Part shown: piece after piece, positions 1 through 12,598 of the stretch | Layout: each line of letters begins with the position of its first letter | How positions within the stretch are numbered: position 1 is the stretch's first letter | Assembly: GCA_003665825.1 (NCBI GenBank) | Contig: QPFY01000018.1 | Coordinates: forward strand, 434,001 to 498,000 | Direction: 5' to 3' | DNA length: 64,000 nt | From: Microbotryum silenes-acaulis | Lineage: Eukaryota; Basidiomycota; Microbotryomycetes; Microbotryales; Microbotryaceae | Notes under the pieces: generated by a model | The model's input: only the letters and a program-made list of their open reading frames with translations | Told to the model about the DNA's origin: nothing | Databases searched by the model: none | Program-made: the position numbers and the translations under genes

Positions 1-21
1 ATGGACATCCCACTGTTGCAG

Positions 22-3000
22 ATTCTCCGATCGATGCTCTATCGCGGTTCCGAGATCATGCGCGAAGTCGCCTGGGTCATCTTTGACGAGATCCACTACA
101 TGCGCGACAAGGAACGTGGTGTTGTCTGGGAAGAGACCATCATTCTCTTACCCCACAAGGTTCACTACGTCTTCCTCTCGGCAACGATCCCGAACGCGAT
201 GGAGTTCGCCGAATGGATCTGCACGACTCATCAACAACCTTGTCATGTCGTTTATACCGATTTCCGACCCACGCCTTTGCAGCACTACCTTTTCCCTGCG
301 GGCGGGGACGGGATACATCTTGTGGTCGATGAAAAGGGCGCGTTCAGAGAGGACAACTTTCAGAAGGCGATGGGCGCTCTGGCGGAAAAGGCGGGGGAGG
401 ATCCTGCTAGCTCGACGGGGGGGAAGGGAAGGAAGGGGCAGACCAAAAAGGGGGGTCCGAAAGGTCAGTTTATGTGGGCGAGCGTAGCGTCTTTTGCGTA
501 CGGGATTGACATGTTGTGCAAAACAGGCCCGACCGATATCTTCAAGATCGTCAAGATGATCATGGTCAAAAATTACAACCCCGTCATCGTCTTTGCCTTT
601 TCCAAGCGCGAATGCGAGGCCCTGGCCTTGCAAATGACCAAACTCGAGTTCAACACCGAGGACGAACGAGGCATGGTCACGTCCGTGTTCCAGAACGCGA
701 TCGCGAACCTCTCGGACGACGATCGACAACTACCTCAGATCGAACATATCCTACCCTTGCTGAAGCGAGGGATCGGAATCCATCATGGTGGTCTCTTGCC
801 CATCCTCAAGGAAGTGATCGAGATTTTGTTCCAAGAAGGCCTGATCAAAGTTCTCTTTGCCACCGAGACCTTCTCCATCGGCCTCAACATGCCCGCCAAA
901 ACCGTCGTCTTCACCTCCGTGCGTAAATATGACGGCCGGGACTTTCGCAACCTTTCAGGAGGCGAATACATCCAAATGTCCGGACGCGCAGGACGACGTG
1001 GCTTGGATGACCGAGGTATCGTCATCATGATGACGGACGAGAAATTGGAACCTGCAGCGGCGAAATCGATGGTCAAGGGCTCGGCGGATAGGCTGGATTC
1101 GGCGTTTCATCTGGGGTATAATATGATCCTCAACTTGATGAGGGTCGAAGGGTTGACGCCGGAGTATATGTTGGAGAGATGCTTCTTCCAGTTTCAGAAT
1201 GCCGCGAATGTGCCCCATTTGGAGGATGGTGAGTGCCGAGTGGGATAAAGTCCGTAGGGCCGAAACCAGGCGCTGATAAATCGTGTTCTTGAACGTGACC
1301 AGAGTTGCGAGTGCTGGACGAACAAAAAGCAGCGATCGTCATCCCCGACGAGGACAACATCGCCGACTACTACGATTTGCGTCAACAACTCGACCTGCTC
1401 AACAAGGACCTCCGCGACGTCCTGAACCATCCTACCTATGCGCTTCCCTTCCTCCAACCAGGTCGATTGGTTCGCGTCAAGCACGACGACCTCGACTTTG
1501 GCTGGGGTTGCGTCGTCAACTACCAGAAACGACTCGGTCCCTCGGGCAAACCACTTCCCGCCGATGAACCGGCTCAGAACCAATACATCGTTGACGTCCT
1601 ACTCAATTGTGCCGTCGGTTCGACCCCCGGCCCTACCAAAAAGGGTCAAGCCGCTTCAACGACCTTGATCCGACCCTACCCCCCAAAACAACAAGGCGAA
1701 TTTGCCGTTGTTCCCGTTCTACTCTCCACCCTCGATGGTATTTCGCATATCAGGATATTCCTCGCCAAGGATCTGAAACCTATTGAGGCGAGACAGCAGG
1801 CTTGGAAGAGTGTTCAGGAGGTTAAGAGGAGGTTCCCGGATGGGGTGGCGTTGTTGGACCCGGTGCAGAATATGGGTATTACGGATGAGCCGTTCAAGAA
1901 GTTGTTGAGGGTGAGTTTGAAGTGGTAGGCTTGGCAATCGAAGTAGGAGGCTGTGATGAATGCGTGCTGACTTGTTGTCGATTTCCTTCGTCGTATTACA
2001 GAAAATCGAAATCCTCGAAGCGCGATTAGTCAGCAACGCCTTGCATTCCGATCCCAACCTCTCGACCCTCTACGACCAATACGCCTCGAAACAATCCATG
2101 CAAACGCAAATCCGTTCTATCAAAAAGCGTATCCAAGCCGCACATTCGGTCATGCATCTCGACGAACTCAAGAACCGTAAACGGGCTTTGCGTCGATTGG
2201 GCTTCGCGTCGAACGAAGATGTTGTCGAACATAAGGGGAGGGTCGCGTGCGAGATCAGTTCGGGCGACGAGTTGTTGTTGACCGAGATGGTGTTCAATGG
2301 CGTGTTCAACGAATTGACGCCGCAGCAGACAGCGGCGCTGTTGAGTTGTTTCGTCTTTGATGAAAAGGTATGGCGTTTCCTTCAGGTCCCGATCGGCGCT
2401 GTCGGAATAAAGACCGATACTGATCAGGGAAGGGGGGAAGTCACACAGAGCGAACAGACGAGTAAACTCAAGGAGGAGCTGTCGGGCCCTTTGAGGGTCA
2501 TGCAAGAAGCCGCGAGGAGGATCGCAAAGATTGCGATCGAGTCCAAGTTGCCTCTTGTTGAAGGCGAGTGGAGACTTGGGGGAAATCTTGCTGGTGCACG
2601 TGCAGGGGTGCTGACCCAAACTGGTTTTTTCTTTTTGGTGGGACTAGATGAATACGTCGCCTCGTTCAAACCAGAACTGATGGACGCCGTCTTCTCGTGG
2701 TGCAACGGCGCGAAATTTTCCGAGATCTGCAAGGTACGTTCCTCTGCTTGACAGTTGTGGTTCTTCTTGGTGATGCCGTGCTGCTTTGTATGCTGATTGT
2801 GGATTTCACGCGTGTCATCAGATGACGGACGTCTTTGAAGGCTCGCTCATTCGCGTGTTCCGAAGGTTGCAAGAGCTGATTCGACAGATGTCGATGGGTA
2901 AGTTCTAGGAATTTCGGACACTTTTCGAATCAGTTCGTATCCCTGACACCATCATGTATGCCTGTACTCTTTGTAGCCGCCAAAGCGATCGGTTCGGAAG

Positions 3001-3180
3001 AGTTGGAGAAGAAATTCCTTGACGCGCTCGCTTGCCTCGAGAGGAGCAACTCGGTTGCGTTCGCAGCCAGCTTGGTACGTTCTTTCCCTCCCTTGTATCC
3101 CATTTTGACACGTCCAGGAGAAGCTGTTGCTGACTGACGGCTTTGGATCGGGCTGTGTCATGATACTGCAGTATCTTTAA
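22..3180 (+). CDS. MTR4: MTR4 exosome-associated RNA helicase, 5' partial
   Basis: Ski2-like DExH RNA helicase of the TRAMP complex, which unwinds nuclear RNA and feeds it to the exosome. Exons in frame: 22-1228, 1303-1910, 2002-2367, 2449-2563, 2648-2733, 2822-2897, 2977-3074, 3172-3180, giving 861 residues plus stop. Bases 1-21 look like an intron end (TTGCAG before 22); the ATP-binding motif I lies upstream of the window. Visible motifs: the DEIH box within FDEIHYMRD near residue 22, SAT in VFLSATIPN, and [10 protein letters not shown] of motif VI near residue 320. The Mtr4-specific arch/KOW region and helical bundle follow, ending in SLYL as in yeast Mtr4. The intron at 2564 uses a GC donor (GCGAGT). 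Introns at 2368 and 2564 contain no stop and are multiples of three. Identification is from conserved motifs and I am very sure of it. Confidence 0.97.
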
Positions 3181-3987
3181 GGGGCGAGGGGCTTCGGGTC
3201 TCGTGGCTGTACAGCACGTTGTAGGGTGGGATGCTCCTTATACATTCAATCGTTGTGTGTGTGCAATGCTGAAGTTGTTCTCTGCAACACGAGTACGTCG
3301 ATGCGAATGTTTGTATGGGATTAATTAAATTGCAGGTGGAAGATCTCACATAAAGATAATGATGGAGGACGTCCCGATCTGTTGAACACCGAGGACGAGG
3401 ATGGAACCCCGCCCTACTACGAAGGAAGAAGGGGTCCAGCTCGATGGTTGAAGCGTGTTGGCAGGGAGGACTCACGTCAATGGACGAGCTCGTAGAGATG
3501 ACGAGAACGTCGGGAGGTCTTGGTGATCGATTGATCGAGTCGGTTAACGAGTCGCGCCTTCAACTTACTCCTCTCCTTTATAATGCCTCGTTGGTAACTC
3601 CTGAATCATCTAACATTTCAGGACAGGATCTGGTACTTCATCTGAGCGCTGTAACGAGTCAGTGTGGGTCATGCATGTCGTACATGGTATTCGTCTTGCA
3701 CAAGATCGCTGATGTCTCTTGATGAGCGCAAGTTGGGTCCCCGAGCCTCCGAGGGGATTAGCGACTTGCAAGGAGACTTGCAAACAAACCCCTGCCACCT
3801 TCGGAAGTGGAGCGCGCGCGATTTACCGAGGCAGGCGATCACGTGAGATGACGTGGTCGGGAATGCGCGAAATAACGAGGCAGGCCTTCTTCTTTCGCCT
3901 TCTGTCTCCGTCTCCGCGTCACACGGACACCGCCGCTCGGGTTTCCCGTCATTCATGTCCCTCGGCTAGTGCCCAACCACATAGCTC
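3181..3987. other. intergenic region MTR4-CCC2
   Basis: About 0.8 kb holding the MTR4 3' flank and the CCC2 promoter. Only short unconvincing ORFs are seen. I recognise no repeat or RNA gene. Confidence 0.5.
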
Positions 3988-6900
3988 ATGTCGACCTCAC
4001 TGCTGGTGCACAACCTGCACTGCCCTTCCTGCGTCTCGCACGTGACGACGCTGCTCTCCTCCGCTCCGCTCTTGCTCGACCCCGACTACATCACCGTCTC
4101 GCTGCTGACTCGCCTCGTCACTTATCGTCCGCGTTCTGGTACGCGCCGAGCTGATGTGGTGAATGTGCTTCAAGAGGGAGGATTCCAAGTCGAACCGGGT
4201 CCCTTGACCTTGAGCTCGACCCCGACTTCGACATCGGCCGCTCCATCTTCCTCCTCTTCGTCATCAGCCTCACCCGGTGCTGTGCCCGACCCAACCGGAG
4301 CCGAGCGGGTCGAGCGCCGGCCAGAAGAGGCGTGGTACATCTCACGAAGTAAGCGACGGCAGAGAGAAGCGCAACACCAAGAGGAGCAACGACGAAGGGA
4401 GCGAGCGCATCGCCAATCCTGTCGAGCCTGTCGTGGCGAACTGTCTCCGACACCGTCCAAGCTCGGAGAAGAAAATATCGGCAAGGGCAAAGCCAAGGAG
4501 GAATGCGTTGTACCCTTCAGCACACTTAAAAATTTGGTTAATTCGAGATTTGTCGTCTCCGGAATGACGTGCGCAAGCTGCGTCAATGGTCTGCAGTCGG
4601 CCCTCTCCCAGGACCCGAGGATCAAGTCCCAGCAAGTCACCCTGCTGCCGAATCAAGCCGTGGTGTCGCACGACCCTGCGCTCTCCGTCGACCACGTCAG
4701 GGAGATGATCGAGGATGCTGGATTCGATGCCGAGCTCGTCGAGAGCGTTAATGTAGCCAACACTCGAGGCAAGGGCGTGGGCGAAAACTCGGATCAGGAA
4801 AATTTAGGATGGCACGAGTCAAAGTTCGTAATCGAAGGCATGACTTGCGCGTGAGTACCCCTTCTCCTACAAAGGATGCAAAGTCATTGTTGGTGCTGAC
4901 CGTCTTGGTGATCAGGTCCTGCGTACAATCGCTCAATGGCCTCTTTGAACAACCGACACCGGGTTTACGTTCCGCTCAAGTGACCTTGCTTCCGGCCCTT
5001 GCGACCGCCATTCACGACCCAAACGTCCTTTCCACCGATGTTCTGATCGAGATGATCGAGGATCGAGGGTACGGTGCCGAGCTATTGTCCTCAGTCCCGG
5101 TGCATGGCGCACAGGGCGCCGGTGCCGATACCCAAATGAGAACGGTCAAACTGCGTGTCGAGGGCATGTTTTGCAGGTCAGTCGGCAGCTGGCTCGAGAG
5201 GCCATCCGAGTTGTTCTGACCAAGAATCTTTATCCACAGCAAATGCTCGATAGCCATCAACACATATCTAGACTCGCTGCAAACGGCGGGAACGATTATC
5301 AGCTTCGACCCGTGTTCGATGGCATCGCCCGTCTTGAGCCTGACGTATGTGCCTCAGCCGCCTCATGGTTTTACGTTGCGCACTCTACGTTCTTCGATCG
5401 AGTCGTTCGGACCTTTCACGCTCCACCCGGTGCACACCTCGTCGGTCCTGACCTTGCTCGCTCGTCAAGCTCAAGCTCGCGAATCCCGCTCGATCCTTTT
5501 ACGACTCTGCATCACCGTCCTCTTTGCAATTCCGGCCTTCATCATCGGCATTGTATTTGTATCACTACTGCCCTCGTCGAAATCTCTTCGGCGCTACTTT
5601 GAGGAGCCGTTGTGGGGGTCCGCGTCTCGCGCGATGGTCGTTCTGTTCATTCTCGCAACACCCGTGCAGTTTGGCGTTGGATTCTTCTTCTATCAACGCG
5701 CGTGGCACAGTTTGCGAGCCGTGTGGAGGAGGGGAGGATGGCGGGAGAAGTTATTGAGATGGGGTAGTATGGACACGCTTGTCGCTCTGGGCACCACGGG
5801 AGGCTACGCGGCTTCGGTCGCTTTTCTGGCGATCGAGGTGAGGACGCGGCCGAGTGAGACGATGGGAGCGAGCATGGAGATGGGTTACTTTGATTCATCG
5901 GTTCGTTATAGGTCAATGAATCCGTCACTTTCACGAGCCGTCGCTTACTTTATACATTTTATCATCCTTCCAGATTTTCCTCATGATGTTCATTCTACTC
6001 GGTCGCTACCTCGAAGGGATCAGTCGTCAACGCACCGGTGACGCGATCGATGCGCTGGCCAACATGAAGGCCTCCACAGGATTACTTTACACTGGTTCGC
6101 TTGCATCGCACGCCGCACACGTGGACGAGATCGGCGACGAAGATAGCAAGTCTACCTCCGAGGCTGACTTGGACGCCGCGGCCGAAGGCTCGTCGACTAC
6201 CCTTGAGCTCGAGGTGGACTATTTCGAGGTCGACGATGTTCTCCTCGTACCTTCTGGATCTTCCGTCCCTCTCGATGCGGTGGTGCTCCCTAGTTCTTCG
6301 TCATCCAGTTTTGATGAATCGTCGCTCACAGGCGAATCACTTCCCATTCTGAAACAACCGGGTGATGCGGTCTTTGCCGGAACGACGAATCTGGGCCCAT
6401 CAGCGGTGCTCGTGCGGGCGACCTCGAACGCTGGCTCGACGATGCTCGATGGGATCGTTCAAGTAGTTCGCGATGCGATGGGCAAGAAGGCCAAGGTCGA
6501 GAAGCTCGCGGATGTGATCACGGGCATCTTCGTCCCCTGCATCGTAGCCATTGCGGTCATCACTTTCTCGATCTGGGTCATCCGAGGGTACTCGGGTAAC
6601 TTGTCGAAGAATTGGCTCGATGAAGCCGAACGAAGCTCGGGTGGTTGGAGTCTGTTCGCCGTTCAATTTGCTGTCGCTGTTCTCGTCGTAGCTTGCCCAT
6701 GTGGTATTGGACTCGCGGCACCGACCGCTCAGATGGTTGGTACAGGGATGGCCGCTCGACTCGGGATCGTTCCATTCGGAGGAGGGGAGGCGTTCCAGAA
6801 GGCGACCAAGATCGAAGCGGTTTGTTTCGACAAGACCGGAACGTTGACCAAGGGCGAATTCACCGTAGTGTGTCATCGCTTTTATGCTGTCAAAGGCCTC

Positions 6901-8044
6901 GAGTGCGATCGACCAACGTCCATGAGGGTCGTCAAGCTCGTGGAAGAAGCGTCGACGCATCCGATTTTGATTGGAGTGCGCGAGTTCTGCACCAAGCACC
7001 TTGGTATCAGCGAAGAATCCACAGCTGCGGTACCGGTGGCGCTTGTTCATTCCGAGGAGATTGCGGGAAGAGGACTCAAGGCGATGGTCAACGTCTGTAC
7101 CTCATCTTTGGAAGTTCTTGTCGGGAACTCGACCTTGCTGTCCGAGCACGGGCTCGACCTCGACCACGACACGACTGCACTTTCTGACGGTTGGGCCAAT
7201 GATGGTTGCTCGATCGTCTTTGTCGCTGTGCGAACCAAGCGGCTGATTCAAGGATTACCCGAGGGAAGCTTTCAGATACTAGCTGCATTCGGAGTCCAGG
7301 ACCAACCCCGAGAGGAAGCCCGACTCGTCATCTCTGCTCTCGAGAAGAAGGGCATCGCAGTCTTCTTGTGCAGTGGAGATCACGAACGTACGGTTCGAGC
7401 CGTCGCTCGCTCCGTCGGAATCGCTGACGGATGCGTCTTTGCCCAAGTACTACCACTCGAGAAAGCCAAGGTCGTTGAGCGACTGCAATTGGGGCTGGCG
7501 AGGACCCGTATTGAAGAATTGAAGCGAGCTCGGCGCAGCACTGGGTGGAGGAGGCTGTTCAGCCCTAGTCGGCGCGGTACAATCGGGGCCAAAGTCGCTT
7601 TCGTCGGTGACGGCATCAACGATGTCGTAGCACTCGCAAAAGCAGACGTTGGGATTTCGATGGGCACCGGATCGTCGATCACTCTCTCCTCGTCAGAATT
7701 TTGTTTGCTCAGCTCAAACCTCTCCGCGCTGTTGACCTTGTTCGCTCTTTCGAAAGCAACATTCAACAAGAGTGAGTCCCGTTCTATATCGAATAGGCAG
7801 AGCACCGGCTAACACCCAATTCACGACAGTTCTAACCAACTTCGCTTGGGCTTGCCTCTTCAACGGCTGCTTGGTACCCATCGCGGCCGGCGCATTCTAC
7901 GATCTTGGAAGGACGCGCCTTCCACCCGTCTGGGCGAGTCTCGCTATGGCACTCTCTAGCATCTCGGTTGTTGTCAATTCGTTATTGCTCCGATGGACGT
8001 TCAGAATTCCCAAGGAAGTCCGAGATATGGGTAGGAACGTCTAA
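3988..8044 (+). CDS. CCC2: CCC2/ATP7-type copper-transporting P1B-ATPase
   Basis: Pumps Cu(I) into the late secretory pathway for multicopper oxidases (known role of the family). Exons 3988-4850, 4916-5176, 5240-5900, 5974-7771, 7830-8044 join in frame to 1265 residues. Four N-terminal metal-binding domains are visible: HMA1 with CPSC near residue 13, HMA2 with GMTCASC near 193, HMA3 with GMTCASC split by intron 1 near 285, and HMA4 with CSKC split by intron 2 near 373. Then come membrane helices, TGES near 713, the CPC motif near 834, DKTGT near 880, the HP of STHP near 923 and GDGIND near 1140. The start was chosen because HMA1 begins directly after it. Odd: the helix after CPC reads CPCGIGLAAP rather than the usual CPCALGLATP. 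The gene converges on UPF2, with 274 bp between stops. Confidence 0.96.
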
Positions 8045-8318
8045 GTGAAAATGATCGCCGTGCTGGAGCATAGCCAGGACAGTGACATTGCAATGACTAT
8101 TCATCAGAGTGGGAACGCGATGAATTTGCGGTGTGACCGTAGATGATGACACATGGTGGGATGTGCTATCATAGATGCATACCAGCTCGAACTCTGTGAG
8201 CGACTGGCTCGCAGTCTGGCGTAAAGCTTGCTGAAGGAGGCCAAGTTCGAACCCCCATCGGGGCGCGACGACGTCCGCATCGCTGAGTTTGCGCTTGCGG
8301 AGTTCTCGCAGCGACACT

Positions 8319-11300
8319 TCACGGTACGACCTTGAATTTGAGGGCGATGCCTCTTCTTGCCATGTCGTCCTTGAAAGCTGCGGAGCATACAAAAACCCTT
8401 GATCAGCTCAACTAGAGTCTACATAGAACATGGATAGCTAGACGTACCTTGCTTTTCGGCGACTTCCTCTCGCTGCTCGTAGTCTAGCACAAGCTTCTTC
8501 AGCTGCTGCTGCTCGGCTTTGTCGATCGCTCGTTTTTCAAGAGTATGCACGGCGATTGAGGACTCGAGGGGAATTTCCATTGACCGAGTCTATTTTGAGG
8601 CGAATCAGAATCTGTGGCTGCACCGGGAATTCGAGAGATGCCCAGACGTACCTGTTGCTTATTCCCTTTCTTGGTCAAAAGGGTGAACGTGATCCCTTTC
8701 GGCGTCGCTTCTTCCCGGTCGATGTCCTCGTCCTCCTCGATCCTCCCACCCCTCGGAGCGGTTTTCCGAACGAATGGGACCCCGACATCGAACAGAACAG
8801 GCTTATTCCTCACCTCCGCGCCACCGCCCGCACTCCCACCGGTCCCGGCCATCATTTTAGCCAAGTCGCGAGTGAACTCGTCCTCCTGTTCTTCGGTCAT
8901 CGCATTCGGGTCTTTGGGTCGGGCAGCACCTTCTACGTCTTCGTCTTCCTCGAGAGACTGTTCGTCGCTGTCGTCGTCATCATCGTCTTCATCGCTAGAC
9001 TCGCCTTCGTCGTCATTCGAGCCGTCTTCTGAACCATCGTCGGACCCAGATGACTCGTCCCCGGACTTCTTCCCCGCCTGCTCGCAAAGACATCACATTC
9101 AGCACAATGAGTGCGGACCGAGATACTCACTGGTGGAGAGGGTACGTACATCGCTATCGACGTCCATTCTGTGCCGCTCCTCTTCATCCTCCTCGTCTTC
9201 TTCCACGATCGCGCCTTCAATCTTTCCCCCTTTGTCCGCTCCACCATTAGCACCATTCGCCGCGGCTCCAGCCTGGTTCCTAAGCTCACTCGCCACCTTC
9301 TCAGCTTCTTCCCAACTACCGAACCTATTCGTCTTGGGTCGAAGTTTTTCAAACAAATCATCGACCATGAATCCAACGTCCATAGGGATTCCTCGTTTAG
9401 TCAAAACATAAGTTTGGAAGAAGATGAGGAAAGTATCGAGTTTTTTGCGTAATTGTCCTCGGTCAAAGCATTCACCGCAGGTGTCTAGTAGGACACAGAT
9501 GAGTCGGATGCGGAAGGAGTCGTCGGGCATGTCGATCGGGCTTGGAGTCGCGGGATGGGCATGGCCTTGAGCTATGGGGTTCGGTTAACGATGCATCAGG
9601 GCGTACGCTTCGTAGCTACCACTCGACATTAGATTACTTACGATGACCGAATGTGATGAGCGACCAAAGAGTGTCAAAGATGACTCGGGACTCGATGACC
9701 CGGTAATTATACATCTCGCCCAGGTACTTTATCGTGGCAATGCGCTGTTGATTGTACTTGAAGTTGTTGACCTAGATGGCAATTAAAGCTGAAGACGATT
9801 AGTCAGACTGCAACATTGTGCTCAGATCATGAACGCCAAACTCACCTCCATTCCCAGCCTAAAATTCTCCATCACCTCATCAATAACACCAACGACAAAC
9901 TCCGAATGGAATTTGACCAACTCGTCCAAAAGCACAGCAAACAAATGGATGTTGCTGAATTTGATCTTACCGACTTTGGTGAAAGCGCTATGCAATTTCG
10001 CGACGATCGCCGGGTCCTCCCAATGAAGTTTGCGTATAAGCTTGGCGATCTTGTCGACGTTGTTGCGGGTCATTTGATGGTAGATGAGGTGACGGATGTA
10101 GAGTTGCATTGGGGTGCGTTCCTTGGGTGGGATGGCGGGTCTACCCGGTGGATCACACTGCAGAGGAGACAGGTCAGCTTCTACTTGGAATCGCGCGCGA
10201 GTGCGGGATGAGGGCACTGACTTGGTAGTAAGCATTCTCCAACATTGTGATCTGCCTCTGGTCCAAATGCATCGCCGCTTTTTTCCTCATGTACGTCTCC
10301 AACACCAGCCTCATGCGCTCACTCGTGGCTTCCGATCGCAGCAAGAACCTCCCACAGCCTTCGAGTACGGTGCAAAAGTTGTCGATATTGGGGCCGGTGA
10401 AGTCGTCTAGCAAAACCTTGAAGACGTGCAAGATCGAGTGGATGGGTGTGACTTTGAATTTGGTCAACTCGGAAAAGAATCGGAGGTTCTTCGATCTGGT
10501 TTCGGCGAGATCGACTTGTCGTTTACGTTGGAGGTAGCGAAATTCCTCTTCGAGGATGGTGATGAGTTCTTTTCCGACGTCGGGCATGTATGGATTCAGC
10601 GTTCCGACCAGCCTCGCGTAGTACGGTATCAGGTCTTGTCGATTCCGGTTGACTGAGGCGAGATGCTTGACGAGCCGCTTACGAGCGGCTTTGCTGTTCA
10701 GGAAGGCGAATTCGATAGCGATGTCGTCGATGCTCGATCGAGAAGAGGCGTCGACGAGTCGGGCGAAGAGAGCCGTGAGCTGTGCGGCCGGTCCAGTGGC
10801 TAGAGTCGCGTCAACTTCCGTTTCGGCACTAACAGGTTGCTCAGTCGACGGTGTTCTTAGGATGAGGTCCGCAGATGATTCGAATCAGCTTGAATATAGC
10901 TTAGTTGGGCCGCCTGCGGGAAACTCACTCATCTGCCTCGGTGCTCTCCGGCTCATCGGTCGTCTCGTTCTCGACATCCATCTTAAGGTCTTCGTTCTCT
11001 TTCTCCTCTTCCGCCACTGTCGCTTCCACTTCCTTGCCCCCAAGTCCAAGGAACTTGCCTGGTACCGCACCCTTGAGCTCCCTCAAATCCTCGTAAAACT
11101 TCTTGTCCTCTTCGTCGATCCAAATCGATCCTGGACCACCAATCTCCTCTTCCTGCTGAAAAGAAGAGGTTCCCGTTCCGACGATCGAAGATGCTGCCAA
11201 AGTTGAGGTGAGAGATGCGAGGACGGGTGCGGCAACGCCCAAAAGTTCTGATAGTCTAGTGTGAAGAACGCGATTCGACTCTGCATCAAAAATTTGATGA

Positions 11301-12598
11301 TTCCTCGTACCTTTCGAAGCAACAAGTCAACTCACTGAGTCACACCACTCCACCCTCTTTCCCAATTCTTCACATTCCTCTCGTATGCCTTCTCTCGATC
11401 TTCAAACACCTCACCACTTCTGATGTACGCTTCATGATTCCTCTTGTCCTGCTTTTGCAGTTCGAGGTGGTTGCGCACTTCCTTACGACCCAACGCGTCG
11501 AGGTACGCGACAAGCAGCTTGCGGAACTTGTCCATCATCTCCCGTGCGACCAGGGACGAGTTCTCGGCATCGTCCTTTGAGTTCGATAAGGCAGGGAACT
11601 CGTGAGCGTTGACAACGGCAGTTTCGTCCGAGGTGGTGGAAAGTGGCGGGAGGTAGAGAGGACCGAGATGTTTCGCGAATGCGATCGCCAATGGTGCAAC
11701 AAGTGACAATTGCTCCTTGTCGGACGTGAGCTGTGTAGAACGAAGGAGGAATGCGTAAGTGTCTATCCAGAAGCAGACGCGAGGAAAGACTTGCCCATTC
11801 TTTCAGAATCTTCCACGTGATCTCGCCGACCATGCCCGAGTTGACGGACAAGGTTTTGGCTGAACCTGTCGAGCTGCCTTTACCGACGATTCCGACGACT
11901 TCGAGTTCGCCCATTAGCCTCAATAGGCCACGCTGCTTCGTTATCCTTTGGGTGTCCTCCTTCTCTCGGACTTCGCGGTCGTTCGCCGCAGACGGAGTTG
12001 ACGGTGCCAGACTGGTCAAGATGAGGTTGACCAGAGGGGGAGTGAAGGTATGTGGGAATCTCTGGTGCAGTGCCGAGACAACCTGTGAAGGGGCGCCAGT
12101 CTATAAGTATGTCCTTCCTTGGTCATGTTTCGTCGAGGCCCGCAGCGGGGTTGATAACATACCTCGATCGCTGCCCAGGTCTCTGGGCCGGTTTTGCACT
12201 TTGCCAGACCTTCAAAAGTGGCGCCCACGGCTTCTTCGACGTACTTGTCCAACGAAAGCGAGGCGATCTCCTTGAGGATCGCAGGTAGAGTCACGGTGGT
12301 GTGGATCGACGAACGTAGCCGCGTCAGCAGCGTCGTGTGTCGCTTCAAAGAGGTATCGAGGCGAGCTTGATTGTCTGGATCGTTCAAACGATGTTACGAA
12401 TCAGTACATCTGAGTATGAACAGTGATGGGATGAACCCTGGCCGACGGACGTGGTTCGTGCGAGGTTTCAGCCCACGCGGCGAGGTTCAGTTCGCGCAGT
12501 TGCAGCCGCCGTTGCCATCGTGCAGAAGTCGTGGCAGACGGGTTCGATGTGGTCGCTGAAGAGTCGACTGGAGCTTGAGTGGCGGCCGTTGAGCTCAT
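8319..12598 (-). CDS. UPF2: UPF2/NMD2 nonsense-mediated decay factor
   Basis: Scaffold of nonsense-mediated mRNA decay, bridging UPF1 and UPF3. Twelve exons (transcript order): 12598-12451, 12374-12163, 12082-11795, 11730-11336, 11255-10929, 10828-10222, 10157-9846, 9771-9642, 9571-9150, 9077-8652, 8589-8448, 8377-8319; total 1155 residues plus stop. Three MIF4G regions (roughly residues 40-270, 480-650, 670-900). The third contains LENAYYQ followed by CDPP and later RVIFDTLW, as in human UPF2. An Asp/Glu-rich linker follows near 930-1000. The C-terminal UPF1-binding part has TLLTKKGNKQQ near 1085. The intron after residue 216 has a GC donor (GCAAGT). The start is the ATG at 12598, the first in frame before RELNLAAW. 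An antisense Ser-rich ORF over the acidic linker is a shadow. The exon 1/2 junction is the least certain. Confidence 0.95.

Noticed and set aside
4170..4640. 156-codon minus-strand ORF
   Set aside because: Shadow of the CCC2 region between HMA1 and HMA2.
8614..9411. 265-codon plus-strand Ser-rich ORF
   Set aside because: It is the antisense shadow of the acidic linker and C-terminal exons of UPF2, whose splice sites and motifs lie on the minus strand.
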